Source: Planctomycetota bacterium
GTDB lineage: Bacteria > Planctomycetota > J058 > JAJDCP01
Assembly: GCA_029260765.1 (NCBI GenBank)
Contig: JAJDCP010000084.1
Location: forward strand, 62,001 to 126,000
Length of the DNA stretch: 64,000 nt
Direction: 5' to 3'
Shown: positions 52,823 to 62,384 of the stretch, one piece after another
Numbering within the stretch: position 1 is the stretch's first letter
How the letters are laid out: each line of letters opens with the position of its first letter
Notes under the pieces: model-generated
Told to the model about the DNA's origin: nothing
The model's input: the letters and a program-made list of their open reading frames with translations, nothing else
Databases searched by the model: none
Program-made: the position numbers and the translations under genes

Positions 52823-54769
52823 TCAACGCACGTTGTTGTACTTGTCCCGCAACTCGATGAGCTTGGCGAAGATCGGGTTGTAGTCGATATAGGGGTTGCC
52901 GCCGTCGAAGTCGTCGCGGTCCATGCGGGTGCCGGCGACGGGAGTCTTCATGCGTGACAGGTAGGCGACCATGTACAACTCGCCATCGTCCGACGGACCC
53001 ATGAAGAACTGGAAGGAGGGAAACCGGTTCTCCGGGTGCTTCTTATCGATGCTGCCATCGGTCTTGTAGCGCAGCTCGAGGCGCTGGCGCCGGCCCCAGT
53101 AGTTGACCGGCACGATCTCCCCGGCCGTGATCTTGCAGGTCGGGTCCCCGATCGCGTCGAAGTTGTCGATGTTGAAGTGGTACTCGACCACGGCAGCGAT
53201 GTCCCGCTCGTTCTCGCCGGCCTCGCGCTCGGCATAGTGCATGCGCATGTACATCAGGCCGTTGTTCCAGATCGCGGCCGGTCCATCGTCGCTCGAGTTC
53301 GAACGGATGTCGCCGAGCAGAGGATGCCCCTTGCTCCCCATCAGCTCACTCGTCGCCTCGAGAAAGCTGAGCCCCACCTCGAACCAACGCTTCTGCAACG
53401 TGGCGTTGAAGCCCGCCGCCCCACCGTGGGCCTTGATGATGCGCGCGGCCTCTTCACGGGCGTTCTTGCTGTCGAACTGCTCGTAGTCGCCTTTTTCGTG
53501 GTGGTACTTCTCAAAGAGCACCGACTCGAGCGTCTCCGCCGGCTTGGGATCGGAAGGCTTGAACAGCAGGAGCAGGTTGAGCGGTGTGCCCGGACGGTTG
53601 ACCCCTTTCTTGCTGCCGTCCCGCCAGCGGATCTTGAGGTCGGCAGGCACGCTGGGAAGCACCCAGCCGTCTCCGGCGATGTCGCAGAAGTTGCCCGCAA
53701 ATTCGGTCTGCAGAAACTCGAGCTCGCTCTGAGAGAACTGCACGCCGTTGTGCTTCAAGCCCCCCTTGGGCGGCTCCTTGAAGAAGATCGAGGCCGGCGC
53801 CGCGTTGTGGCAGTGTCCCGCCCAATCCGCATCCGAAGGCCGGTAGTGCCCGAGACCTTCCTGCTCGTACTTGGTCTCCTCATCGGCCAGGCGCACCACC
53901 TCGTCGTGCCCTTCCTCACCGCCATCCCAGATGGCGTCCTCACCGCCGATCTCCCACCAGCACACCTCATCCTCATCGAGCCCGAAGGCGCGGGCGTACT
54001 TCCGGAGCACCGTGTTCTGGCCGTTCCAGGGCTCCTTCTGGTTGACCGGCCAATAATAGAAGTGGTAGGGGAAAAAGGGCGTCTTGTCCTTGTCGCGTGG
54101 AACCGCCTCTTCGTAGTAGCGGACGCTCAGCTCGGTCGACTTCGAGGTCTTGATCGTGAACCAGCCATGCTCCCCGGGTTTGAGCCAGGCCTGCAGCCCG
54201 CCTTCAGCCTTGATCAGTTTTCGGCGTCCGCTGGTCAGCGCCCGCTCGTCGCGCTCGCTGTGGCCTTTGTAGGCTGTCACCAGGTCGGGGTGGAACAGCG
54301 CCAGCCCGGCGTCCGCAGTCGTGCTGCTGACCGTCAGCCTGCCCCCTCGCTTCGAGGGGATGTAGACGCGCCCCACGGCACCGTGCTCGAGGCGCTGTGT
54401 GTACGCCTCACCGAGCTTGATGCGCTGTACCGGACACCGCAGCACCACGTTGAGCACGCCCTTCTGCGGCGTGCCCGTGTCCACCTTCTGGCAGTCGTCT
54501 TCCTCGAGCTCGCTCGCGAGCCAGCTCTTCTCGAGGCGCTCTGCACCATAGCTGTGATAGAAGTTGTAGCTGGTCTTCGGAAGAAGCCAGCCGGCGATCC
54601 CGCGGCTGTTGGTCTTCCAGCGGTTCTGCACATCGACAACGTCGTCTCCAGGCACATCGGCGTAGACATAGACCCCCGCGGCCGGGCCCTTGCCGAGCTT
54701 CTTGCCGGAGGGATCCCGGTAGTCGAAGCTGAAGGCCACTTTGTAGACATCGAGGGGCAACTCGGGCAT
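52823..54769 (-). CDS. Large protein with transglutaminase-elicitor-like Cys/His motif
   Basis: A 648-residue protein with no signal peptide. The N-terminal ~250 residues look like beta-sandwich domains. A central motif, DADWAGHCHNAAPASIFFK (about residue 325), is followed by GVQFSQSELEFLQTEF. This matches my memory of the transglutaminase-elicitor family (papain-like fold, catalytic Cys then His), known from oomycetes and some bacteria. C-terminal region has IAAVVEYHFNIDNFDAIGD, where the Asp partner could lie. It might crosslink or cleave proteins, possibly as an effector. No secretion tag is seen. The start is ATG 54769 with a weak ribosome binding site, 27 nt behind an uncharacterised gene. 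Confidence 0.55.
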   Translation of the reverse strand: MPELPLDVYKVAFSFDYRDPSGKKLGKGPAAGVYVYADVPGDDVVDVQNRWKTNSRGIAGWLLPKTSYNFYHSYGAERLEKSWLASELEEDDCQKVDTGTPQKGVLNVVLRCPVQRIKLGEAYTQRLEHGAVGRVYIPSKRGGRLTVSSTTADAGLALFHPDLVTAYKGHSERDERALTSGRRKLIKAEGGLQAWLKPGEHGWFTIKTSKSTELSVRYYEEAVPRDKDKTPFFPYHFYYWPVNQKEPWNGQNTVLRKYARAFGLDEDEVCWWEIGGEDAIWDGGEEGHDEVVRLADEETKYEQEGLGHYRPSDADWAGHCHNAAPASIFFKEPPKGGLKHNGVQFSQSELEFLQTEFAGNFCDIAGDGWVLPSVPADLKIRWRDGSKKGVNRPGTPLNLLLLFKPSDPKPAETLESVLFEKYHHEKGDYEQFDSKNAREEAARIIKAHGGAAGFNATLQKRWFEVGLSFLEATSELMGSKGHPLLGDIRSNSSDDGPAAIWNNGLMYMRMHYAEREAGENERDIAAVVEYHFNIDNFDAIGDPTCKITAGEIVPVNYWGRRQRLELRYKTDGSIDKKHPENRFPSFQFFMGPSDDGELYMVAYLSRMKTPVAGTRMDRDDFDGGNPYIDYNPIFAKLIELRDKYNNVR

Positions 54770-54796
54770 GACCGCACCTGCTTGCTGAGAGCCGCG

Positions 54797-55540
54797 CTAG
54801 CGCAGCTGAATGGAGGCGACCAGCTGGATCTCCTCGGTGGCATCGTCGTTGTCGTAGACCCGCTCGCATACAAGCTCGCGGTACCATGGCTGCCCGGGCA
54901 GCCAGTGGATGCGGGTGCGTAGCCGCGGTCCCCCCGGATGGAGGCAGCTCCAGACCCAGCGTAGCCCGCCATCGGCCGCTTCAACTCGATAGCGATGCAG
55001 CAGCCCGGCTCGCTCATGCTCTTCGGGCTCGCCGGGTGCGGCAGCTGCGCTCAAGAGAGGAAAGTCAAAGCAGAAGCCCAACTCTCGCGAGGGCTCGAAA
55101 CAGGGCAGCTCGGAGTCGGGCTCGAGCAGCAGAGCACCGAGACGTCCCTGCGGCTGCGGCTCCTCTTCGGAAGAGGCGGGTGCTGGGGGAAACCAGCCAT
55201 GGACGGAATGAAGCCGTACCGCCAGAGCTCCCTCTTCCGCGTCCTTGTGCCGCAGCAATTTCATGCGGTAGGCGAGGCCTTCGAAGGGGTTGGCCTCGGG
55301 GCCGATGCAGACCAGGTTGAGCTCAATCGGGCCTGCATCGTCGGCCTGCTCGGGGGCTTCGACCACATCGACCCGCCAGGTACAGGAGACCAGCTCGATC
55401 TTGCTGTCCGCGAAGTCTCTGCGCGCCTTGGGGTGGTTGTGGGTCGGCAGCATGAAAGCGCCGTGGAAGCGGTGACTCAACCGGGCTTCGAGCTCGAAGC
55501 TGCTGTCTTTCTGCCACAGTGGCAGCGCGAATCCAGCCAT
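54797..55540 (-). CDS. Uncharacterised partner of the transglutaminase-like gene
   Basis: A 247-residue protein, rich in acidic residues and Trp/Pro, with no signal peptide or membrane segment. I do not recognise it. It looks beta-rich (ARLSHRFHGAFMLPTHN near the N-terminus, RELVCERVYDNDDATEEIQL near the end). GGGAGAG precedes ATG 55540. The gene is 27 nt upstream of the Cys/His-motif gene and almost surely in one operon; it may be a chaperone, adaptor or immunity-like partner (inference). Confidence 0.65.
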   Translation of the reverse strand: MAGFALPLWQKDSSFELEARLSHRFHGAFMLPTHNHPKARRDFADSKIELVSCTWRVDVVEAPEQADDAGPIELNLVCIGPEANPFEGLAYRMKLLRHKDAEEGALAVRLHSVHGWFPPAPASSEEEPQPQGRLGALLLEPDSELPCFEPSRELGFCFDFPLLSAAAAPGEPEEHERAGLLHRYRVEAADGGLRWVWSCLHPGGPRLRTRIHWLPGQPWYRELVCERVYDNDDATEEIQLVASIQLR

Positions 55541-55793
55541 TCGAGGCTCTCCCGGTGCATAGCGCGCAGAGTTCTAGTTCCAACTAGCTTAGCCTACCTG
55601 ATGGCAGCCGTCAGTGGATTTCTCGTGGCGGGGGAGCTGCTGCCTATCTCGGCGAGCGTGGTTGACCGCTGCAAAGGCGTGGCACAGGTGCAGGTGGCCG
55701 CTGAGGTCTTTCCAGCAGGACAAGCAGCCTGCAGGCGGCCTGCCCGTACTGCGGCGTCGGCCGTGGAACCCTGTGGCAGCCAGCGTGGCGCGG

Positions 55794-56063
55794 GTGACCG
55801 ACCCAGAGCCATCACCTGGCCCTACGCAACCGCGGGGCACCATCCATTCCCTCGATCGGGAGAAGGGCTGCGGTCGCATCCTCGGCCCGGATGGCGGTGA
55901 GCTCTATTTTCACCAGAGCTACCTCGCCGGGTCCGGCAGCTTCGACGATCTCCAGGTGGGACAGCAGGTTCTGTACGTGCAGGTGCTCGACGAGGAGCAG
56001 GAGGCCGAAGCCCGTGCGGTCCACGCATGCCCCGACGGATCCGGCCTGCCCGGCCGGCGGTAA
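55794..56063 (+). CDS. Cold-shock-domain-like RNA/DNA-binding protein
   Basis: An 89-residue protein. The CSD pattern is visible: GTIHSLDREKGCGRILGPDG (RNP1-like KGCGRI), ELYFHQS (RNP2-like) and VGQQVLYVQVLDEEQEAEA. It is a divergent member: aromatic residues of RNP1 are replaced (CGRI rather than GFGFI). The start GTG 55794 is the best site after the non-coding-like upstream part; the ribosome binding site is weak. It ends 77 nt before the large kinase gene. The 253 nt before 55794 hold only divergent promoters. Confidence 0.7.
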   Translation: MTDPEPSPGPTQPRGTIHSLDREKGCGRILGPDGGELYFHQSYLAGSGSFDDLQVGQQVLYVQVLDEEQEAEARAVHACPDGSGLPGRR

Positions 56064-56140
56064 CGGGCGCTCCGAGCCCCTGTGGCCGGTTCCGTTACAC
56101 TACGGGAAACCTCAAGCGCTCGAGGCTGGAGAGGCATCGC

Positions 56141-59100
56141 ATGGACGCGGCAGCCCTACGCAGGTTCTGGCTCAAAAAACTCGGCAAAGACGACCCCTCC
56201 GGCGGTGCCGACACCCTCGAGCGCAGCGTGCGCCCGGATCCCACTCCCCACAATCCCTCGAGCAGCAGCACCAGCAGCCTGCCCCCGCCACCGCGCTGCG
56301 AGCCCCTGAGGCTGATCGGCAGCGGAGGCATGGGCGATGTCTTCAGCGCCCGCCAGCTCGAGCTCGAACGGGAGGTCGCGCTCAAGAAGCTGAAGCCCGA
56401 CCGCCGGACCTCGCCCGCCGCGCGCGCCAGCTTCCTGGCAGAGGCCGTGGTGACCGGCCGGCTGGAGCACCCCAACGTCGTGCCGGTCTATGCGCTGGGG
56501 ACCAACGCCGACGACGACGTCTGCCTGGCGATGAAGCTGGTCGAGGGCGACAACTGGAAGCGCTTGATCCGCCAGCTGCGGTACGGCGAGCGCGCATTCC
56601 ACCTCGAGATCCTGCTGCAGGTGTGCAACGCGGTGGCCTATGCGCACAGCCGCAAGATCATCCACAACGACCTCAAGCCCGAGAATGTGATGGTCGGCCC
56701 GTTTGGAGAGGTGATGGTGCTCGATTGGGGCCTGGCGGTCTCGTTCGACGACGCCCAGGATCCGGGCTCCCGCGTGCGCCATAAGAGCGCGATCCAAAGC
56801 CCGCTCGGCACCCCGGCCTACATGGCGCCCGAGCTGGCCCGTGGACAGGGCGACAAGCTTGGGCCCTGGACCGACATCTACCTACTCGGGGCGATCCTCT
56901 ACGAGATTTTGACAGACTCACCACCCCACCGTGCCAAGACGCTCAGCGAGGCCGTCAGGCACGCGCTGGCCGGCGATCTCACCCCGATCGGCGCCGAGCT
57001 CCCGCAAGAGCTCGCGATGATCTGCACGAAGGCTATGGCTCGCGACCCGTCCGACCGCCACAACAGCGTGCAGCAACTGCAGGACGAGCTGCGGGCCTAT
57101 CTGCGCCATCGCGAGAGCCTGACGATCGCGGCGGCTGCAGAGGCAAGGCTGGCTGCCTGCCGCAGCCGGCAAGCCACAGATGCGACGGACCCGGGCCTGC
57201 GCAGTGAGCTTTACAGCGACTTCGCTGAATCCGTCGCGGGCTTCGTCCAGTCCCGCCTGCTCTGGGATGCGAATCCTCAGGCCCTTGAGGGGGAGCTGGA
57301 GGCGCGCTTGGCTTTCGCCGACAACGCCTGCCAGCGGGGAGACCTGGGATTGGCGCGAGCCCAGCTCGCCCGGCTGCACAGCGGGCTCGCCAGCCAGGAC
57401 GGCGACGCCCGGCTGCGCGTCGCCGCCATGGAAGGGCGCGTGGCCACGAGCGAGGCTGAGCGCAGCCGGGAACACCGGCAGCGGCGTCAGCTGCGGCGCG
57501 GCCTGGGATGGGCTCTGGGCTTGCTGGTCGCTGGGCTGGTTGCGGGTCTTCTCATGCTGCTGCACAGCAATACCGAGATGGAGATCCGCAGTCTACAGAT
57601 CGAGGCGGAGAGAGAACGGGCGACGGTCGAACGGCGCTTCGCCGACCAGCGTGGCGATGTTGCGGCGCAGGCCCTGAACCGCCTGTCCGGCGAGGTGCAG
57701 CAGCGGCTGATGGAAGATCTGGGCTACGAACGCGCCCAGTGGGTCTCGCGAGAGATCCTGCAGGTGGCGCTGGAAGGTTGGGACTCGTTGCGGCGCCTCG
57801 ACCAACGCAGCGGACGCGTCACCCGTGAGTCGGCTGTCGCGATGATGCGCATGGCCGACTTGAGAATGGCCGTCGACGGCACCGTCGAGCAGGCCATCGA
57901 GCTCTACCGCTCGGCGCTGAGCCGGCTCGAACAGCTGCTTGCCGCGCAACCCGAGGCGCTCGAGCTGGTCAGCCTCGCCATCCAGCTGCGCATGCGGCTG
58001 GCCAGCGCTCTCGATCTACACGGACAGCAGCGGGCAGCGCTGGAATTGAGCGAGCAGGTGCTGGCCGATCTGCGCCACTACGGAGCGCGGCTGTCCGACT
58101 TCGAGCTGCAGCTGAGCCGCGTGCTGCGCAGGATCGGGGTGGTCCATGCCCAGGAAGCTCGCCTGAGCGAGGCCGAGCCGGTCCTGGAAGAGGCCCTGGC
58201 GCTGGCCCGCCGTGCCTTCGCGCAGGATCCTGCTGCCTACGACCGCGGCAAGACGCTGACGCTGGCTCTGGAGGCGCGGGCCAACCTGTACGCCCGTCAA
58301 GACCGCAGCGACGAGGCGCGGGCGCTGCTTGAGCAAGCCCTCGAAGTCAGCCGCCAGCAGCTGCAGCTCGACCCGGAAAAGCCCGTATTCGTGGCGAACT
58401 TCGCCCAGGGTTGCTTCGAGCTGGCGAAGCTCATCCACCACGCCGGCCAGGGCGAACTAGCCATCGTCTGGATCGAGCGGGGCCTCGAGCTTCTGCAGCG
58501 GCAGCGGGAGCTCGACCCGACCAACGCCAGCCTGCAGCGGGAGCTGAGCCGACGGATCGCCTGGAAGGGTCAGCTCTTGATGGAGCAACTCGACTATGAA
58601 GGAGCGCTGCGGATCTTTGCGCAGGACCTCGAGCTCTTGCGCCAGCTGCAGCGCCATGACCCACACAGCCCCGAGGCGGCGCTGAAGTTGGGCGAGTCCC
58701 TGGCCCGCGTTGGCAGCGCGTCTGCCGAGCTAGCGCGTTGGCCGGCCGCCCGCGAAGCCTGGCAGGAGAGCCAGGTCTGGCTCGAGCTCTGCCTGCAGCT
58801 CGAGCCCGGCACCTGGGCGGCACGGCTCGCGTCGACACGGAACCTCGATTCTCTGGGGATGGTCGCCGAACAGCTCGGGGAGCTGGAGGCCGCAGAGAGT
58901 CTGTGGCTACAGGCGATCGAGCAGGCCGCCCTGCTGTGCGCCGACTACCCCGAGGCCGACGAGGGGCAGATCCAACAGAGTGTCAGCCTGCGCCGCCTGG
59001 CGGGGCTGCGCCGCAGCCAGGGGCAGCACCAGGAAGCCGCCACGCTCTATGAGGCTTGCCTGGAGCCGCTGCGGGCGCGCCGTGAGCTGCCACAGGTCGG

Positions 59101-60097
59101 AAAAGTGCTGGTGATCGCTCTGCACCGTTACGGCGAGCTGCTCTGGGAGCAGGAGGCCTACGAGCAGGCCATCGTGGTCTACCGCGAGCTGTTCGAGCTC
59201 GCCCGCGCACGGGCAGACCGCTTCTCCCTCGGCTTCCGTGAGCGGGCAGATCTGTGCAACGCGGGCGTCAAGCTCGTCGAGGTGCTGGCCAGGCTCGGGC
59301 AGTTCGACGGCAACCGGGTGCTGTTCGAAGAGGTGGTCAGTTTGGCGCGCTCCGTGCTCGCGGAGGCGCCGCCCCATCCGCAATGGCCCCTGTCGCTCCA
59401 CTTCGCGTTGCGGTCCCTGGCGGGCGCCCAGCAGGCGGCCGGCGAGCTGGAGCTGGCCGAGACCCAGCTGATCGAGGCGCTGCAGCTCGGCGAAACGGTC
59501 GAAGGCTACCGGTTGCGGCAGTTTCCCCCGGGAAGCCTGTTGTGCAGCCTGCGCAGCGAGCTTGCACAGCTCTGCCAGCTGCAGGGCGACTTCCCGGCTG
59601 CCCGCATCCACTTCGAAGCAGCGCTGGCGACCGGCCTGCAAGACGGTCAGACCCTGTTCGACTGGGCCCGCCTGGAGGCGCTCGACAGCCAGGCAGAGTT
59701 GGCTGCTGAGCTGCTGAAGGCCGCGCTTCTGGATGCCAGTGGTCCGGCGCCGCTGTACAAGCAGCTGTGGCTGTGCGCCCTGGGCGGAAATCCGGGCGCG
59801 CTCGATGCGACGCAGGCGAAGATGCCCGTCGAAGAGGCGCTGGTCGAACTGCTCCAAGGAGAAGCGTCGCTCGAGGCGCTGCTCGCCCGGGGTGCGGAGT
59901 GGCAACCCGATGCCTTGCCCGTCTGGGAGCACCTGCTCTACGGCTTCGCGGGCCTGCGCGCGGACTTCGCCGGCCAGAGCGCGCCGGCCCGTGCCGCCTA
60001 CCAGGCCTGCCTTGCCACCGGCGAGGACCTGCTTGGCCTGGCTGACTGGGTTCGGGCGCGGCTCGCCAGGCTGCCCTCTGCAGAGCCGGACGAGTGA
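56141..60097 (+). CDS. Transmembrane Ser/Thr kinase with TPR-rich C-terminal part
   Basis: A 1318-residue kinase. The kinase domain is residues ~50-340: G-loop IGSGGMGDVF, VALKKLK, HND at H175-N176-D177 (in place of HRD), DWG at D195 (in place of DFG), and LGTPAYMAPELA. DWG is common in this planctomycete-type group; the loss of the HRD Arg suggests activity without activation-loop phosphorylation. One membrane helix lies at ~455-475, followed by about 840 residues of TPR-like helices (YDRGKTLTLALEARANLYAR and similar) on the other side of the membrane. GGAGAGG precedes ATG 56141. It is probably a sensor kinase whose TPR part binds partners. Confidence 0.9.
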   Translation: MDAAALRRFWLKKLGKDDPSGGADTLERSVRPDPTPHNPSSSSTSSLPPPPRCEPLRLIGSGGMGDVFSARQLELEREVALKKLKPDRRTSPAARASFLAEAVVTGRLEHPNVVPVYALGTNADDDVCLAMKLVEGDNWKRLIRQLRYGERAFHLEILLQVCNAVAYAHSRKIIHNDLKPENVMVGPFGEVMVLDWGLAVSFDDAQDPGSRVRHKSAIQSPLGTPAYMAPELARGQGDKLGPWTDIYLLGAILYEILTDSPPHRAKTLSEAVRHALAGDLTPIGAELPQELAMICTKAMARDPSDRHNSVQQLQDELRAYLRHRESLTIAAAAEARLAACRSRQATDATDPGLRSELYSDFAESVAGFVQSRLLWDANPQALEGELEARLAFADNACQRGDLGLARAQLARLHSGLASQDGDARLRVAAMEGRVATSEAERSREHRQRRQLRRGLGWALGLLVAGLVAGLLMLLHSNTEMEIRSLQIEAERERATVERRFADQRGDVAAQALNRLSGEVQQRLMEDLGYERAQWVSREILQVALEGWDSLRRLDQRSGRVTRESAVAMMRMADLRMAVDGTVEQAIELYRSALSRLEQLLAAQPEALELVSLAIQLRMRLASALDLHGQQRAALELSEQVLADLRHYGARLSDFELQLSRVLRRIGVVHAQEARLSEAEPVLEEALALARRAFAQDPAAYDRGKTLTLALEARANLYARQDRSDEARALLEQALEVSRQQLQLDPEKPVFVANFAQGCFELAKLIHHAGQGELAIVWIERGLELLQRQRELDPTNASLQRELSRRIAWKGQLLMEQLDYEGALRIFAQDLELLRQLQRHDPHSPEAALKLGESLARVGSASAELARWPAAREAWQESQVWLELCLQLEPGTWAARLASTRNLDSLGMVAEQLGELEAAESLWLQAIEQAALLCADYPEADEGQIQQSVSLRRLAGLRRSQGQHQEAATLYEACLEPLRARRELPQVGKVLVIALHRYGELLWEQEAYEQAIVVYRELFELARARADRFSLGFRERADLCNAGVKLVEVLARLGQFDGNRVLFEEVVSLARSVLAEAPPHPQWPLSLHFALRSLAGAQQAAGELELAETQLIEALQLGETVEGYRLRQFPPGSLLCSLRSELAQLCQLQGDFPAARIHFEAALATGLQDGQTLFDWARLEALDSQAELAAELLKAALLDASGPAPLYKQLWLCALGGNPGALDATQAKMPVEEALVELLQGEASLEALLARGAEWQPDALPVWEHLLYGFAGLRADFAGQSAPARAAYQACLATGEDLLGLADWVRARLARLPSAEPDE

Positions 60098-60228
60098 GGT
60101 CAGCCGTGACCGCGCGCACCAGAATCCGCAGCAGGCTCTCAGGGCGGTGGCCGGCTGCCGGTCGCCGCATCGAGGCGCTGCAGCAACACGGTGCGGAACT
60201 GCTCCGAGTTCGCGCCGCCACGCCGCGT

Positions 60229-60460
60229 TCAGTGGATCTCGAGCTCGCACAGGAGCTGCTGGGCCGGTAGACCCAGCGCCTGAGCGCCGGGGTCGTCGAT
60301 CGGCGTCCGGTAGATGTCGGCCAGCTAGCCGAACAGCTTGGTGTCCTTCTCGATCAGGTGGGTCTGCCCGCTGGCGACAGGGAAACTGCCGAGGTCGAAC
60401 GCTCCGGTCAGGCGCGTGGCTAGCCAGTGTCTCGACGCCTGGACCGGCTGGTGTCTCTGG
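60229..60460 (-). pseudogene. Unassigned coding remnant with in-frame TAG
   Basis: On the minus strand a coding-like frame reads LTGAFDLGSFPVASGQTHLI and EKDTKLFG, then TAG at 60325-60327, then continues in the same frame LADIYRTPIDDPGAQALGLP to TGA at 60229. Third positions are GC-rich on both sides of the TAG, so it looks like one broken gene. I do not recognise the family. Confidence 0.4.
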
Positions 60461-60461
60461 C

Positions 60462-60914
60462 TCACTCCGGCAGATGCCCGCCGTCTTCGGGAAAGCCGAA
60501 GTGGACTGGATCGAGGCCCCTTTTGTAGTCGTAGAAAATCCCCTGCTTGCCGGTCGCGATCTCGTCTCTGGCTCCGAAGCAGTAGGGGCGACGGTGGTGT
60601 TCCTCGACCGACAGGCGGTAGTCGAGGCGCTGACAGTGGACGAACATCTCTGCGCTGTCGGACCCCAGGATGATGATCGAGGGTTTCTGTTCTGTCAGCG
60701 GGTAGAGCCCTGAGTCCACCGCCAGGCGGAGCAGCTCGATGCTCTCGGCCGGCTCGGATTTCCACCCGGTCGGGCAGGGTGACACGATGCGCACGAAACG
60801 GAAGCCCTGCATGTCGAGGGAGGTCTCGAGCTTCCGCAAAGCATCTTTGGGATGGGCGAGGCTGAGTGTCGCGACGTAGGGGATGCGCGGCTTTCTTCGC
60901 CAAGCATCTGCAAG
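60462..60914 (-). pseudogene. Remnant of a 2-oxoacid:ferredoxin oxidoreductase beta subunit (PorB-like)
   Basis: After a TAG at 60915-60917 the minus strand reads LADAWRRKPRIPYVATLSLA then HPKDALRKLE and FVRIVSPCPTGWKSEPAESI ELLRLAVDSGLYPL. IPYVAT, the SPCPTGW motif and the LAVxxGLYPL end are characteristic of pyruvate/2-oxoacid ferredoxin oxidoreductase beta subunits. Only the last part of the subunit is present and the thiamine-binding N-terminal half is missing. The last ~50 residues (YCFGARDEIATGKQGIFY and onward) do not fit PorB and may be a second fused fragment. It is not expected to make a working enzyme. Confidence 0.55.
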
Positions 60915-61029
60915 CTAGGGCTGAGCGTTGGAGACGCTCTTCGAGGACACCGTGAACGACGACCACTTTGTCGAGTTGTTTCGGTCCGAGTGATCAGAGC
61001 CGGGAAGCACGCTTCGTTGCATCCGCCGG

Positions 61030-62277
61030 TCAGGGCCGGAGTTTGTCGTAGGTCGCTCGCGCCAAAAGGAATGCGTCGCGGCCTTTGCGCATCATCGTCG
61101 CGCTCTGGTCGCGCACTTTCTGGTCATTCTTGAAGTCCAGCATCTGGGCTCCGTCCCGGTAGTCTTTGATCCCCTGCCGCATCTTCTTGACTTCGACGAG
61201 CAATTTTGCCTTGGTCTGCTTGGACTTGAGGTCATCGCTGAGCGAATTCGCATATTCTTCGCAGGCCTTGACTTGGATCAACAACTTGTCGGCGGTCTTA
61301 TTCGCGTAGCGGATCACCATCGGGATCTCGCGCAGGAACTGCACCGAGTTTGTGGGATTCTGATGCTTGTCGAGCCCGGTGCTGCTGACCGGGATCATCG
61401 CCTTGCCCGCCATCTTGGCGACTTCGTCGGAGGTCGGCTCCCAAGCGCCGCGGAACTGTGCCGTATGGTAACCGACCAGCGCGAATTCGCTGTCTTTCGG
61501 ATCCTGTTTCCGGCTTTGCAGGTTCTGCTTATACTTCTGTTTCAGTTGCGCGGCTTTCTGCTTGATCTGTTGCTCGCTCGGCCACTTCAGGCGTCCGGTC
61601 CGCTTGTCACGGGGTTGCCCCTCAAGCCATTTCACGAGCTCGAGCTGGTATTCCGGGTCGCGCGGCATCTTGTAGGGGTCGGATTTGTACTCATCATAGA
61701 GCTGGCGTAGGGCTTTCAGGTGCTCCTTCGTCTCGCCCATGATGAAGCCAGGCAGCTGCTTGACGACTTTCTCATTGGGGCCCGACCAGAGATTGTATCC
61801 GTCCTCGGCCTTGGTCTGTTTCTGCTTTGCCAGGGGCTTGGGAAGCTGGCCCTTGTCGAAGCGCCCATAGTCTTCGAGCGCCTTGTCGTCGTACAACACG
61901 GGTGTATTCTTGAGCACGCGCTGTTTGAAGGCGTCCCGCTGTACGTCGGCGATCAGACGCCACACGTTCTGGTGCAGGAACACCAGCGCTTCGTGCACGC
62001 CCTTCTGGAATTCCTGCGCGTACGTGGTGTTGAGCAGCTGAGCCAGTGGCTGCTTGGGCTGGGCAGGCAGCGTCAGCTCTGCCAGCGCCCGAATGCCGAC
62101 GGAGCTGCCGCCCTCGTCGCACATCAGGCGGAGAGTGGAGCTCTGCCGCGCGATCGTGATGCTGCTCCCCGAGACTTTGGCCCCCCAACCCTCCACCAGC
62201 ACCTTGGCCTTCAAGAGCACAAAATCGTCCTTCGTGTGTTTCTTCCGCTGCCTCTTGAAGTGGAAGGTCTGAGGCAT
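61030..62277 (-). CDS. Uncharacterised Lys/Gln-rich protein
   Basis: A 415-residue, strongly basic cytosolic protein that I do not recognise. The N-terminus is MPQTFHFKRQRKKHTKDDFV; the middle has Lys/Gln-rich helices (KAAQLKQKYKQNLQSRKQDP) and the last ~100 residues are coiled-coil-like. There is no signal peptide. GAGGAA precedes ATG 62277. It is divergent from the Clp-N-like membrane protein gene. Together with the genes at 8827 and 9615 it belongs to a set of basic orphans in this window, without visible homology between them. Confidence 0.65.
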   Translation of the reverse strand: MPQTFHFKRQRKKHTKDDFVLLKAKVLVEGWGAKVSGSSITIARQSSTLRLMCDEGGSSVGIRALAELTLPAQPKQPLAQLLNTTYAQEFQKGVHEALVFLHQNVWRLIADVQRDAFKQRVLKNTPVLYDDKALEDYGRFDKGQLPKPLAKQKQTKAEDGYNLWSGPNEKVVKQLPGFIMGETKEHLKALRQLYDEYKSDPYKMPRDPEYQLELVKWLEGQPRDKRTGRLKWPSEQQIKQKAAQLKQKYKQNLQSRKQDPKDSEFALVGYHTAQFRGAWEPTSDEVAKMAGKAMIPVSSTGLDKHQNPTNSVQFLREIPMVIRYANKTADKLLIQVKACEEYANSLSDDLKSKQTKAKLLVEVKKMRQGIKDYRDGAQMLDFKNDQKVRDQSATMMRKGRDAFLLARATYDKLRP

Positions 62278-62384
62278 GACGGTTCCTCGTGCAAACTGGG
62301 GAAAAGACGATTTTCACTAATTGTAGTGTGTGGCGGCCTGCCGGGAAGCGATCATCTGAAAACCGGCTGGACGCATCGCTGACA

